A stretch of 64,000 bases of DNA from a virus, in the IMG/VR virus record IMGVR_UViG_3300044295_000092, positions 1-64,000 of that record; one strand, given 5' to 3'. Positions 54,433 through 62,332 of the stretch are shown piece after piece. The notes under the pieces were generated by a model, which saw only the letters and a list, made by a program, of their open reading frames with translations, was not told the DNA's origin and did no database searches. The first letter of the stretch is position 1; every line of letters starts with the position of its first letter. A program made the translations under genes and the position numbers.

Positions 54433-54728
54433 GTAAGTGTCTCCAATCGTTGTTCTAATGCGTCTAAACTATCTTCATTGACTACTAAGGCTATGCCACC
54501 ATTATCACGTATAGCTTCGAGGTTACGAAGTTGTAACTCAGTAGGGCGATTGTTACCTGCCTTACATTCAATGCCCACAAACCTACCTCTAATACACGCA
54601 ACAATATCAGGCACGCCTATACTTGTATAAGCCCCTGCAATCGGAAAGAAGTAATACAAATGTCTTTCCTTCAACATCTTAACGACCTGTTGCTTTACCC
54701 ACTTTTCTTTCACAGGTTGCTTTTTCAT
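54429..54728 (-). CDS. VRR-NUC domain endonuclease
   Basis: Small stand-alone VRR-NUC nuclease (99 aa). Motifs: SIGVPDIVA (D41), VGIECKAG (E54, K56), then ELQLRNLEAIRDNGG (64-78). These match the PD-(D/E)XK fold of Fan1-like/phage VRR nucleases acting on branched DNA. ATGA coupling with neighbours. Confidence 0.9.
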   Translation of the reverse strand: MKKQPVKEKWVKQQVVKMLKERHLYYFFPIAGAYTSIGVPDIVACIRGRFVGIECKAGNNRPTELQLRNLEAIRDNGGIALVVNEDSLDALEQRLETLT

Positions 54729-55033
54729 TTAGGCATCTCCATATACTTTTGCATAGCATGAGATTTTTTACTATGATACTCCATACCTTTTTGTGCTATG
54801 ACTCTAAAGTCTAACTTCTGCATCATGGCTGTATTTATTTTACCTAATGCCTCTCGATACTCTAGATACACTTCGTCAGTGCTATCATCTGCTAACACAT
54901 AGAATTGTCCATCACGAATACCTACACCTTTCACATACCTACCCACATCTACAAGTTTTAAGACCGCTATCTTTTCCCTATCTTCAATAGGTATATCGGT
55001 AGAGTCTTTGTTAACTTCGTGGTATATCTTCAT
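54725..55033 (-). CDS. Hypothetical protein, paralogous domain (102 aa)
   Basis: Contains KIAVLKLVDVGRYVKGVG (22-39), parallel to KVSILKLANVGEFVKNVG in the product at 53795-54160. The C-terminal half is helical and basic. Function unknown. Confidence 0.6.
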   Translation of the reverse strand: MKIYHEVNKDSTDIPIEDREKIAVLKLVDVGRYVKGVGIRDGQFYVLADDSTDEVYLEYREALGKINTAMMQKLDFRVIAQKGMEYHSKKSHAMQKYMEMPK

Positions 55034-55416
55034 AGTTTCCCTTCTTTTTGTAATGCTTCTAAAGCTTCATATTGTTGTTGGCTTAAATAAAACTTTGTTG
55101 CTTTTTCTTCTAAGTCTTGTTGTTGCCGCATAGCCTGTATCTTATTGATAGCTTCCTGCAAGGATTGTTGCGATAGTTCTTCTTGCTCTTCTTTCTCTGA
55201 CTCTAATAACTTGTAGGCAATTCTTTCTTTTAACTTGCCAAGATTTATATTAGCTAGTTTTGTAAATAAAGCTTCATGCTCTTCGGTAGAGAAATATTTT
55301 TTGTAAGAATTTATTTCGCTTATCCAATTATGCTTTACTCCACCTACCCTATCCTGCACAAACTCATCAGGATTTGTTTCCATTCTATCTAAAAAGAATT
55401 TAACGGCGTCTCTCAT
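55030..55416 (-). CDS. Hypothetical coiled-coil protein (128 aa)
   Basis: A long helical region (EKEEQEELSQQSLQEAINK) covers its second half. Acts downstream of the DUF3150-like protein gene. No family recognised. Confidence 0.6.
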   Translation of the reverse strand: MRDAVKFFLDRMETNPDEFVQDRVGGVKHNWISEINSYKKYFSTEEHEALFTKLANINLGKLKERIAYKLLESEKEEQEELSQQSLQEAINKIQAMRQQQDLEEKATKFYLSQQQYEALEALQKEGKL

Positions 55417-56255
55417 ATATTCTCCATGATTTGATTTACTTTACCTAGTATTTCTTTTCTTGCACCTTCGCTATCACGCAACTCATCAGCAGTAACACCT
55501 ACTAACGATTGCTCTAGTGCTTGTCGTGCATTCTCTAATCTAGGGTCTTTTGTAACATTAAGCCTAGTTAATAGATTTGTCAACTCTAACGCATTATCTA
55601 CCATACTATTTCTAAATATCTTTTTCTCATCACCTGATAATCTATCAATCATATGTTCTAGCGTAGTATGCAATCTAGACCATGCGTCTGACATAGCAGC
55701 TTCAATCCTACCCTCGTATGCTTTCTGATATTCTTGTTGCATTTCGTTACGAATATCGTCTGCAATATCTACACGAAAGTCATTTGTTTCAGGCACAGGC
55801 ATAATAGTATATCTTAAGTTAAACTTATTTGCAATCTTATCTGCTTCAGGGTATTCATTTCGGTCGAATAGTTTACCCAACTTAAATGCCATGCCTTGTA
55901 TGATGTTTGGATATTGTTGTATAAACGTATTTATACGTGATTTAAATTCAGCTTCATAAATACCTAGCTGATGTTTGTAATCAAAGAAGTTAGTCATAGG
56001 TAATAACCTTGTGCCTGTATCCGACCAAGGCAGAGTTTGCCTACCATGCCAATCACGAATTTCATTGGCAAGTTTAGTGATAGCATCTAGTTGGTCTGAA
56101 CCTGCTAGGATATGTTTGTTATAATTACCTGCTTTGATTGTTGTATTCTTATTCACATCAATCTCCTTAGACACGTTCTTATCTAGTTTCCTAGCTGTCC
56201 ATACTGATATGTTTAAGTCAATTAAAACTGCACTGCTTGATATACTGATACTCAT
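55413..56255 (-). CDS. DUF3150-like protein of the MoxR/VWA module
   Basis: The N-terminus (VLIDLNISVWTARKLDKN) and a GTRLLPMTNFF...Y...EAEF arrangement resemble DUF3150 proteins. These accompany CobS/MoxR-like ATPases and CobT/VWA-like partners in phages and plasmids. It lies close to both partners in this window (57081-58235 and 58386-59432). 280 residues, mainly helical. The family match is from memory and needs a profile search. Confidence 0.55.
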   Translation of the reverse strand: MSISISSSAVLIDLNISVWTARKLDKNVSKEIDVNKNTTIKAGNYNKHILAGSDQLDAITKLANEIRDWHGRQTLPWSDTGTRLLPMTNFFDYKHQLGIYEAEFKSRINTFIQQYPNIIQGMAFKLGKLFDRNEYPEADKIANKFNLRYTIMPVPETNDFRVDIADDIRNEMQQEYQKAYEGRIEAAMSDAWSRLHTTLEHMIDRLSGDEKKIFRNSMVDNALELTNLLTRLNVTKDPRLENARQALEQSLVGVTADELRDSEGARKEILGKVNQIMENI

Positions 56256-56473
56256 TTTATACTCTCTCCTGTTGTTATGTTATATAATGCATATGCTTCA
56301 TCTTTTGTTAGATTGTCTGCGATGATTACATCATCAGCCATACCCAACGTATGTTCTGTTAAAGCATACCCTTTCTTTCTTTTTATAATTGTATGTATGG
56401 TTCGTGCATACATTTCGTTAAAAGCGTCATGAAAAGTTTTAGTTGCTCGTTGTATTGTCATAGGTTTAGCCAT
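56252..56473 (-). CDS. Hypothetical protein (73 aa)
   Basis: Mixed alpha/beta with R/K-rich middle (TIIKRKKGYAL). ATGA overlap with the downstream gene. Function unknown. Confidence 0.6.
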   Translation of the reverse strand: MAKPMTIQRATKTFHDAFNEMYARTIHTIIKRKKGYALTEHTLGMADDVIIADNLTKDEAYALYNITTGESIK

Positions 56474-56476
56474 GAT

Positions 56477-57022
56477 TTACTCCCAAGATTTAACTTCACT
56501 TACTTGAATAGGCACTATACCTAACTCTCGTTTCTCTAGCTTTGTTAAGAAGTCTTCCATGTAAAGTGATAGTGGTTGTTCAACTTTCATGGTTTTCTTA
56601 ATTACTTTTTTGTATTCACCTAATCGATATGCACTAATACTACCTCTAGGTTTTTGTTCATCAGCCATTTTTATATTTTCATCTAAAGCTTCAAGAAACC
56701 ACTGACTTGGATTAGTTTCAGACAGTTTTTTCATTGAGCAAGCTCGCTTGACGGCGTCATAAAACGGATGACCGTTTGGTATATCCCTCCACTTAATATC
56801 ATAAGTGTCATACAAAAAGAAAGCATAGGGTGTCCCTGACTTATCTTGACGGCGTAACCATCGAGCCAAGTGTGATGTCATAGATGTCCCTCTAGATATA
56901 CACCCTGTGCGGATTTGTTTTACAATGTTTTTAATTTGTCTATCCGTAAACAAACTAAAGTCTACATCTAATGTGATTTGTTTAGCATAGATAGCTAACT
57001 CGTTTGGTATAATTACAGGCAT
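56477..57022 (-). CDS. Hypothetical protein (181 aa) behind palindrome B
   Basis: Mainly helical with a basic surface (SHLARWLRRQDKSG). The start has GGAGAGAG upstream and the 35-nt palindrome (57042-57076) sits 19 nt before the ATG. It is the first gene after the VWA gene. No family recognised. Confidence 0.65.
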   Translation of the reverse strand: MPVIIPNELAIYAKQITLDVDFSLFTDRQIKNIVKQIRTGCISRGTSMTSHLARWLRRQDKSGTPYAFFLYDTYDIKWRDIPNGHPFYDAVKRACSMKKLSETNPSQWFLEALDENIKMADEQKPRGSISAYRLGEYKKVIKKTMKVEQPLSLYMEDFLTKLEKRELGIVPIQVSEVKSWE

Positions 57023-57041
57023 TTCTCTCTCCTTAAGTTAT

Positions 57042-57076
57042 GTTCTGAATTGCACTATAAAGTGCAAAACGGAACG
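57042..57076. repeat. 35-nt nested palindrome, copy B
   Basis: Arms GTTCTG / CGGAAC (wobble-compatible on the plus strand) and TTGCACT / AGTGCAA with an ATAA loop. It lies in the 58-bp gap between the VWA gene stop and the next start, 19 nt before the ATG at 57022, where ATAACTTAAGGAG provides the ribosome binding site. Confidence 0.9.
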
Positions 57077-57080
57077 ATTG

Positions 57081-58235
57081 TTAATCATCAATGTTAATTG
57101 TCTTACCATGTGGTGATGTGATATGTCTAGATGTAATAGCCCAAAGGGTTGGGTATTCCCAATTACCACCAAAGTCATCTTCAACATAACCATCGGTTAA
57201 TATAATGATAGCTTCAGGTGCGATGCGTTTATCCTTGATATACTGATTGACGCAACCGACATGAGTGCCACCTCCACCTGCAGGTTTTGTGGACTGAACC
57301 AACGCTTTGTAATCGCCTTGATTGTATGTCTCATGACCTGCGACTGCCGTATCCCAATACAACAACTCGATACTAGATGGGGATACATCATCACATATCG
57401 CTACAACTTCTGTTAGAAACTCATTGAGTTCCTTATCACCAATAGAACCTGATGTGTCAATACCAATCACGACTTGACCAATAGCTTCACCAATCATGCT
57501 AGGCATATAAATATCTTGTCCCAAGAAACGCTTGTGTGGTCGTTTCCATGAAGTTCTATCTTTGTTCTTACATGTGCTATTCACAAACTCACGCAACTGC
57601 TCACGCCAATTTACTTTAGGTTCAAGTATTTCTGTGACAGACCTATTCTTATTACCTTGCATCTTGCCACGTATGATTTCACCTTGACGTAATGCTTGGT
57701 CTATCTGCTTGGCAGTTTCTTTAACTTCCTCATCAGATAAACTTTCAGCACCTTCCCAATCATGTGTATCATGACCTGCTTGACCACCACCATTATCTTT
57801 GGCATCTTGCATAAGCTTGTCAAAGATTTGTTTGGTTGTCATACCTTTATACTGCAAATCAAACAACGCACTATCGGGTCGTTGTGCTATCACACCATGT
57901 TCATCAGCTTCATGTATCGCATAGTTCACGACATAGTCAGCCGCCATGTTAGCCGCCATAGGATTTATCTTGAATAGCTTTTTCCATAGGTGCATATGTT
58001 GATAGACTTTGTGTAGTGCCTCATGCAACACGACAAAGTTTAGTTCTTTATCATCTAATGTTTTGATGAAGTCTGCGTTATACATGACATCACGACCATT
58101 GGTGCAAGCCGTTGGTATGTCATCTGTAAAGATAACCTTGCCCACCGACAACACGCCTGCAAACATACAAAACTCCTTGCTACGCATTATCGCTATGTGG
58201 GACTTTGTTATCCTTTGTTCACTTGTTAGTGCCAT
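57081..58235 (-). CDS. VWA-like metallopeptidase domain protein (DUF2201 type)
   Basis: 384 residues. The N-terminal metallopeptidase-like part carries LHEALH (H71-E72-A-L-H75). The C-terminal von Willebrand-A-like part starts VVIGIDTSGSIG with a MIDAS D-x-S-G-S (260-264). This arrangement is the known DUF2201 layout, found with MoxR AAA+ ATPases in a chaperone-like pair. The MoxR gene is separated only by a 52-aa gene. Starts ATGGCACT with a GGAG upstream. Confidence 0.85.
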   Translation of the reverse strand: MALTSEQRITKSHIAIMRSKEFCMFAGVLSVGKVIFTDDIPTACTNGRDVMYNADFIKTLDDKELNFVVLHEALHKVYQHMHLWKKLFKINPMAANMAADYVVNYAIHEADEHGVIAQRPDSALFDLQYKGMTTKQIFDKLMQDAKDNGGGQAGHDTHDWEGAESLSDEEVKETAKQIDQALRQGEIIRGKMQGNKNRSVTEILEPKVNWREQLREFVNSTCKNKDRTSWKRPHKRFLGQDIYMPSMIGEAIGQVVIGIDTSGSIGDKELNEFLTEVVAICDDVSPSSIELLYWDTAVAGHETYNQGDYKALVQSTKPAGGGGTHVGCVNQYIKDKRIAPEAIIILTDGYVEDDFGGNWEYPTLWAITSRHITSPHGKTINIDD

Positions 58236-58377
58236 CTTTTATCTCCTTGACATAATTGGTAGTATTGAATTGAGTTTTTAATATCTTCTGATTTTGGTCG
58301 TTCAATATATATTCTCTTGTGTCATCACCTACAATACCAAGATATGCATTTTTAAGTAACGCTTTTATATCTTGCAT
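58219..58377 (-). CDS. Small protein between MoxR and VWA genes (52 aa)
   Basis: ATG 58377 follows a perfect AGGAGG box, and the frame stops 17 bp inside the VWA gene. The product is hydrophilic with N-terminal helix (MQDIKALLKNAYLG). The excellent ribosome binding site and coupling make it a real gene. It may be a connector of the MoxR/VWA complex (inference). Confidence 0.65.
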   Translation of the reverse strand: MQDIKALLKNAYLGIVGDDTREYILNDQNQKILKTQFNTTNYVKEIKDGTNK

Positions 58378-58385
58378 ATATCCTC

Positions 58386-59432
58386 CTAGAAGTATTGGTT
58401 GTTCTTAACTGCCCAATCAACAAACGATTTGTTCTGAGCCGCAACTGCCTTGCGTGATGATGCCATGATATTGACTGCAAACAAAGCTTGTATCTCCATA
58501 GGTAAGCGTTGTAGATAAACTAACCACGCATCCATATGTTCCTCTGTGATTGCCATGAGTTCTCGCATTACCAAGATGACACGAGCCGCAGGGTCGTTAG
58601 GCACATTAGCTTTCAATGGTTCTTTGTAGATACTTTCTTTGGTTGGTAGTGCATCGGCTAAACTGAAGTATGCAGACATATCACGAGCCGCAGACTCACC
58701 AAGTGTGCCACTCAACGCAACCATAGTCGTATCCTCACCGAGTGTTTGTCTATTCTTAACAATGAATGACGCTTTCTCTAACGAACGAGGGGAAACAAAC
58801 GCCTCTTGTTGTTTGCGTGGATTGTATATATACATGTTTTCTTTCTGTGCTTCATCTGTATAACACGCTAGTGCATGGGGGAATTGTTTAACCCAAGCAA
58901 CGACTTCAGGTGCTACTTGATTATCAATAGCCCAATTTATCCATTCATCATCGTTAGGGTTGCGAACGATGACCGAAGTTAATCTGTTCTTGGCATGGGC
59001 TTTCATGCTATCGCCAACACCATCTGTTGTAAGATTACCTGTTGAATACACAATAGAGTCGGGGTGAAACTTAACTGCACCTAGTCTACGTTCTAACATG
59101 ACAGGCAATAACATATTCTTGACAGGCTCACTAGCTTTCGTAATCTCGTCAAGCATGATGATGACAGGTTTGTTATCATGAATAGCAAAGCGTTCATTCG
59201 GATAGAATGTGGTAGTCTTTGTGTCATGGTTCATGGCAGGCATGGCAAGGTCGCCCAAGTCCAAGTCTGCACAATCAATATACACAGGTGTGTGGTCAGG
59301 AAATCGTTTAGATAATGATTTCAAGATTGATGACTTACCAATGCCAGGTTGACCTTTTAGGTGAACCGTAACATCACGACCTATTGTTGCAATTAAATCT
59401 TCTGCTTGTTTCAAACTAATTTCTTGTTGCAT
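58386..59432 (-). CDS. MoxR-type AAA+ ATPase
   Basis: 348 residues. Walker A KGQPGIGKSS (26-35), Walker B VIIMLDEIT (90-98) with MoxR-typical KNMLLPVMLERRLG, sensor region YSTGNLTTDG. MoxR/CbbQ-type ATPases work with VWA partners as metallochaperone-like remodelers. The palindrome copy C lies 20 nt before its ATG. In host methylotrophs MoxR proteins serve methanol dehydrogenase maturation, but this protein need not. Confidence 0.9.
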   Translation of the reverse strand: MQQEISLKQAEDLIATIGRDVTVHLKGQPGIGKSSILKSLSKRFPDHTPVYIDCADLDLGDLAMPAMNHDTKTTTFYPNERFAIHDNKPVIIMLDEITKASEPVKNMLLPVMLERRLGAVKFHPDSIVYSTGNLTTDGVGDSMKAHAKNRLTSVIVRNPNDDEWINWAIDNQVAPEVVAWVKQFPHALACYTDEAQKENMYIYNPRKQQEAFVSPRSLEKASFIVKNRQTLGEDTTMVALSGTLGESAARDMSAYFSLADALPTKESIYKEPLKANVPNDPAARVILVMRELMAITEEHMDAWLVYLQRLPMEIQALFAVNIMASSRKAVAAQNKSFVDWAVKNNQYF

Positions 59433-59452
59433 GATACTCTCTCCTATAAAAT

Positions 59453-59487
59453 GTTCTGATTAGCACTATAAAGTGCAAAACGGAACG
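59453..59487. repeat. 35-nt nested palindrome, copy C
   Basis: Arms GTTCTG / CGGAAC and AGCACT / AGTGC with ATAA loop; two bases of the inner stem differ from copy B. It fills the gap between the 282-aa gene stop and the MoxR start (20 nt away). Confidence 0.88.
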
Positions 59488-59489
59488 GG

Positions 59490-60338
59490 TTAATTTACTT
59501 CTAATAAAACTTGTGGGTTTTCTAACTTAATTATCTTATCTAACCAACGTTTAATTATACCTATGTTGCAATAATAAACTTCTTTATGGTTAGGATAATT
59601 ACCTACCCATTTTGTATGCTGACATTGTCTTAACGCATGGTAATATGCAAGATATGTTTTATCTTCATTAGCACATAATTGCGATACGCCTTCTGTGCCA
59701 CGACTAGTATATTCATGCACTTGTTCACTTAACTTCTCATCGTTAAACATACCTTCACCATTACTCAACTTCAACATGGTATCAGCATATTTAAGAAATG
59801 TTTTATACGGCTTACGCAACTCACGCATCTGACTTGCATCAAACTTATACTTAACTGCTTTCTCAAATTGTTCGGGATACAATGCTTTATTGTCATAACT
59901 TATGGCATACCAATCACGAGCATTCATAAAGTATCTTTCATTACCTACCCATACTTCACATTCAATCTGATGATTTTTAACCATAGGACTTCTAGTAAAG
60001 GGTGAAGGCACATAGTATTTATGTTCAAACCCTCGTAGACTATGCCCACTTATATACCAAACAAAATACTCTGTGCTCAATGATGGATAACCACCTAGCG
60101 TTATCTCTTTGTGTGTTGGATAGAACCTTACTAAATCCGTGTCGTAATATCCTGCAACATACACTTCAATACCATCAAGCATATCTTTGCGTATCCATTT
60201 CTCTTTCTCATATCTATCGCCCAATCTACGAACTGATTGGCTCTCACCACGCACAACTTTTCTACTATCAAACTCTTCTTTTGCCCTGTCATATGTTTCA
60301 ATGCGAGGCATGTTATATACATTGATATGGAAACCCAT
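59490..60338 (-). CDS. Hypothetical protein (282 aa)
   Basis: Mixed fold with many aromatic residues, ending in a helix (KRWLDKIIKL). It contains EFDSRKVVRGESQSVRRLGDRYEKEKWI (shortened). No motif known to me. Upstream neighbour 60340-60681 ends 1 bp before its start. Confidence 0.6.
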   Translation of the reverse strand: MGFHINVYNMPRIETYDRAKEEFDSRKVVRGESQSVRRLGDRYEKEKWIRKDMLDGIEVYVAGYYDTDLVRFYPTHKEITLGGYPSLSTEYFVWYISGHSLRGFEHKYYVPSPFTRSPMVKNHQIECEVWVGNERYFMNARDWYAISYDNKALYPEQFEKAVKYKFDASQMRELRKPYKTFLKYADTMLKLSNGEGMFNDEKLSEQVHEYTSRGTEGVSQLCANEDKTYLAYYHALRQCQHTKWVGNYPNHKEVYYCNIGIIKRWLDKIIKLENPQVLLEVN

Positions 60339-60339
60339 T

Positions 60340-60681
60340 TTATTCTCCCTCCTTCATGTCATAACCTCTATTCATCCAACTTACGAACTTCATGTTTTCA
60401 AGCCAATCTTGTATGGTCGGTATCCAACCACCACAATCTTCTTTTACATGTTGTTCACCAATCAGTCTTGTTGGGACTTCACGACCATCACTATTCACAA
60501 TGAATAACCCAAATTGTCTTTCACATTCAAAGATACCTTGTGCATGATGTCTGATGGCTCTGTGTCTTGCGTCTGCAAAGCATTCTTTCGTTGCGTCAAA
60601 CCAATCATGTATTGGTTGATAGTCTGACTCAACACCTCCCCACTTCTTTACAGATGTTTTAGAATGAAAATGTGTATTCAT
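60340..60681 (-). CDS. Hypothetical protein (113 aa)
   Basis: Histidine- and tryptophan-rich (WFDATKECFADARHRAIRHHAQG). Shares its start with the stop of the upstream gene. Function unknown. Confidence 0.6.
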   Translation of the reverse strand: MNTHFHSKTSVKKWGGVESDYQPIHDWFDATKECFADARHRAIRHHAQGIFECERQFGLFIVNSDGREVPTRLIGEQHVKEDCGGWIPTIQDWLENMKFVSWMNRGYDMKEGE

Positions 60682-61106
60682 TATTCGTTCTCCTCATCTA
60701 AATCAAACTCATGGTCTTCCGTTATCATCTCGTTGATACCAACATGAAGTATTGTTTTAGGTGGGTTTACTTTAAAATCAATTATCAATCTACCTTGACC
60801 ACCTTCGTTGTTATACCAATCTAACCCTGTGCCATCTAATGCCCGATAACATAAGTCTTCAATGACATCTTGAAGTAATGTGCGTTCTGTTGTAGGTTCT
60901 TGACTACCATATGTTTGCTTTGTCCATGCAATCATATCGTTGGGTATATCTTGTGGCTCATTGTTTTTGTCTAGGTAATACACGCTATCAATCTGACCAC
61001 TATCGCCTGCACCACTAAACTCAACAACGACTTCATTTGCACCGAGCAGATTTAACTGCGTGTAAAGAACTTCTTGTTCTTGTTTATTGATTTCATTCTT
61101 TGACAT
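60681..61106 (-). CDS. DUF6878-like acidic protein
   Basis: 141 residues, very acidic, with VVEFSGAGDSGQIDSV (27-42) and IEDLCYRALDGTGLDWYNNEGGQG, resembling DUF6878. Function is unknown. First gene after promoter 61198-61226 and palindrome copy D; GAGGAG precedes the ATG. Confidence 0.7.
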   Translation of the reverse strand: MSKNEINKQEQEVLYTQLNLLGANEVVVEFSGAGDSGQIDSVYYLDKNNEPQDIPNDMIAWTKQTYGSQEPTTERTLLQDVIEDLCYRALDGTGLDWYNNEGGQGRLIIDFKVNPPKTILHVGINEMITEDHEFDLDEENE

Positions 61107-61125
61107 ACTATACTCCTCAAGTTAT

Positions 61126-61160
61126 GTTCTGAATTGCACGATAGAGTGCAAAACGGAACG
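61126..61160. repeat. 35-nt nested palindrome, copy D
   Basis: Arms GTTCTG / CGGAAC and TTGCAC / GTGCAA. The order promoter, palindrome, ribosome binding site, gene is identical to that of copy A upstream of the 227-aa gene. Confidence 0.9.
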
Positions 61161-61197
61161 GGTTTATAAACATACTTCTACTACCAATTCAAATAAC

Positions 61198-61226
61198 ATT
61201 ATACACTATAAACTTGACATTGTCAA
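61198..61226 (-). promoter_or_regulatory. Consensus sigma70 promoter with -35 dyad
   Basis: On the minus strand TTGACA (61226-61221), 17 bp, TATAAT (61203-61198), both perfect. The -35 box is in a perfect TTGACAATGTCAA dyad (61214-61226). It drives the operon that starts with the DUF6878-like gene. Only 20 bp separate it from the end of the zinc-ribbon gene. Confidence 0.92.
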
Positions 61227-61246
61227 GTAAACACCGAAAAAAATTT

Positions 61247-61444
61247 TTACTTACTTTTATGTGATGAATTTAAACCTTTTAATAATTCATAGTCAGTTAT
61301 CACAATATAATTTGATTTGGGCATAGGCACAATCGTATGTTTGTATGACCGAGCCTCTTCCTCGCCACACAATAAACAAGTGTGATACCCTAACTCGTAA
61401 CGTTTTGTTTCTACTTCATCACCACATCTTATACATACTTTCAT
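61247..61444 (-). CDS. Small zinc-ribbon protein (65 aa)
   Basis: CIRC (4-7) and CLLC (23-26) form a zinc ribbon near the N-terminus. C-terminal strand YIVITDYELL. Similar to small phage DksA-like ribbons. It ends the operon before the promoter at 61198. Confidence 0.65.
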   Translation of the reverse strand: MKVCIRCGDEVETKRYELGYHTCLLCGEEEARSYKHTIVPMPKSNYIVITDYELLKGLNSSHKSK

Positions 61445-61617
61445 TTGATATACTCCTTCATGTTGTTATTCCATGTTTTAACTAACGCATAACGTCTTGC
61501 CTCTAACTCTGTGCGTGGTGTAGCAAAGTGATAATAATTCCCTGTAAAGAATTTGTTCTCTCTAATCTTGTCCCAATTTGCGTTGTGTGCAAATAGGTCT
61601 TTCTGTTTTTGCGTCAT
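61441..61617 (-). CDS. Hypothetical small protein (58 aa)
   Basis: ATG 61617 follows AAGGAGATTTGCAA, inside the coding region of the preceding gene. Mostly helical with aromatic residues. Function unknown. Confidence 0.55.
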   Translation of the reverse strand: MTQKQKDLFAHNANWDKIRENKFFTGNYYHFATPRTELEARRYALVKTWNNNMKEYIK

Positions 61618-61786
61618 TTGCAAATCTCCTTTTAAGTTTAAAGTATCCCTGTTGTTCTAGGTATTTCAATCTATGCCAATTCAATATTAACTTATCATAC
61701 ATATCCTTCTGTGTTGCATGAGGATTATCTTGTAGCATTTTGTTAACTTTGTTGGCATGGCGCCTATCATCTAGCTTGGTATACAT
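61562..61786 (-). CDS. Hypothetical small basic protein (74 aa)
   Basis: Starts with a TAATG overlap. Helical and basic, with LNWHRLKYLEQQGYFKLKRR suggestive of a DNA-binding helix. Its last 56 bases overlap the next gene, so either the C-terminus is unconstrained or one gene is not expressed. Confidence 0.5.
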   Translation of the reverse strand: MYTKLDDRRHANKVNKMLQDNPHATQKDMYDKLILNWHRLKYLEQQGYFKLKRRFANDAKTERPICTQRKLGQD

Positions 61787-61902
61787 TACTTCTGTTGCTC
61801 TACCTTTGTGGTATCTTGTGGTGCTTTGTTATCAAAGATAGGTGTATATACACCTAACCATATGGCTACATATATAATAGTTAAAACTCCGATTGCACTC
61901 AT
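61786..61902 (-). CDS. Small membrane protein (38 aa)
   Basis: ATG 61902 overlaps the TGA of the upstream gene as ATGA. One transmembrane helix (IGVLTIIYVAIWLGVY) then a soluble tail with K/Q residues. An ATG at 61911 would add three residues but is too close to GGAG. A small membrane-inserted regulator or superinfection factor is possible. Confidence 0.6.
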   Translation of the reverse strand: MSAIGVLTIIYVAIWLGVYTPIFDNKAPQDTTKVEQQK

Positions 61903-62087
61903 AATAAACATTCTCCTACTAAATTAAATGCCTGTGTAAAGACATCTGTTGTGGTTTCTTTAATTACTTCTAACTTAACTACATTCTTGCCTTGCTCTTT
62001 GTGCCACTTCGCCTCTTTCGGTGTCCATCTATATTGACGCAACACTTCGCCGTCATCATCTACAACTGCATAAGTAAAAGGTATCAT
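61899..62087 (-). CDS. Hypothetical protein (62 aa)
   Basis: Starts with beta strands (FTYAVVDDDGEVLRQY), then helix. ATGA coupling to the next gene. Unknown function. Confidence 0.6.
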   Translation of the reverse strand: MIPFTYAVVDDDGEVLRQYRWTPKEAKWHKEQGKNVVKLEVIKETTTDVFTQAFNLVGECLL

Positions 62088-62332
62088 AGTCCACCATACG
62101 CATCAGCAAGACGCTTGGCATTATACTTCTGCCTATCCTTACTAAATGTTTTCATAAACTCTTTAAAGTCTTTCTCGGTTGAATAATGTTGTAGCAACAC
62201 AAGATACGCTTGGTTGATAGCATCGTATTCGGGTTCATCGGGAAACTGCAAATTGATTTTAAAGCCATCTTTCAATTCTTCTACCATTATCTTTTCACGA
62301 GTTTCGTCTGTCATTTCAATCATTACTTGCAT
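62084..62332 (-). CDS. Hypothetical acidic/helical protein (82 aa)
   Basis: Mostly helical, charged, C-terminal KAKRLADAYGGL-like tail. Overlaps the SleB-like gene by 17 bp. No family recognised. Confidence 0.6.
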   Translation of the reverse strand: MQVMIEMTDETREKIMVEELKDGFKINLQFPDEPEYDAINQAYLVLLQHYSTEKDFKEFMKTFSKDRQKYNAKRLADAYGGL

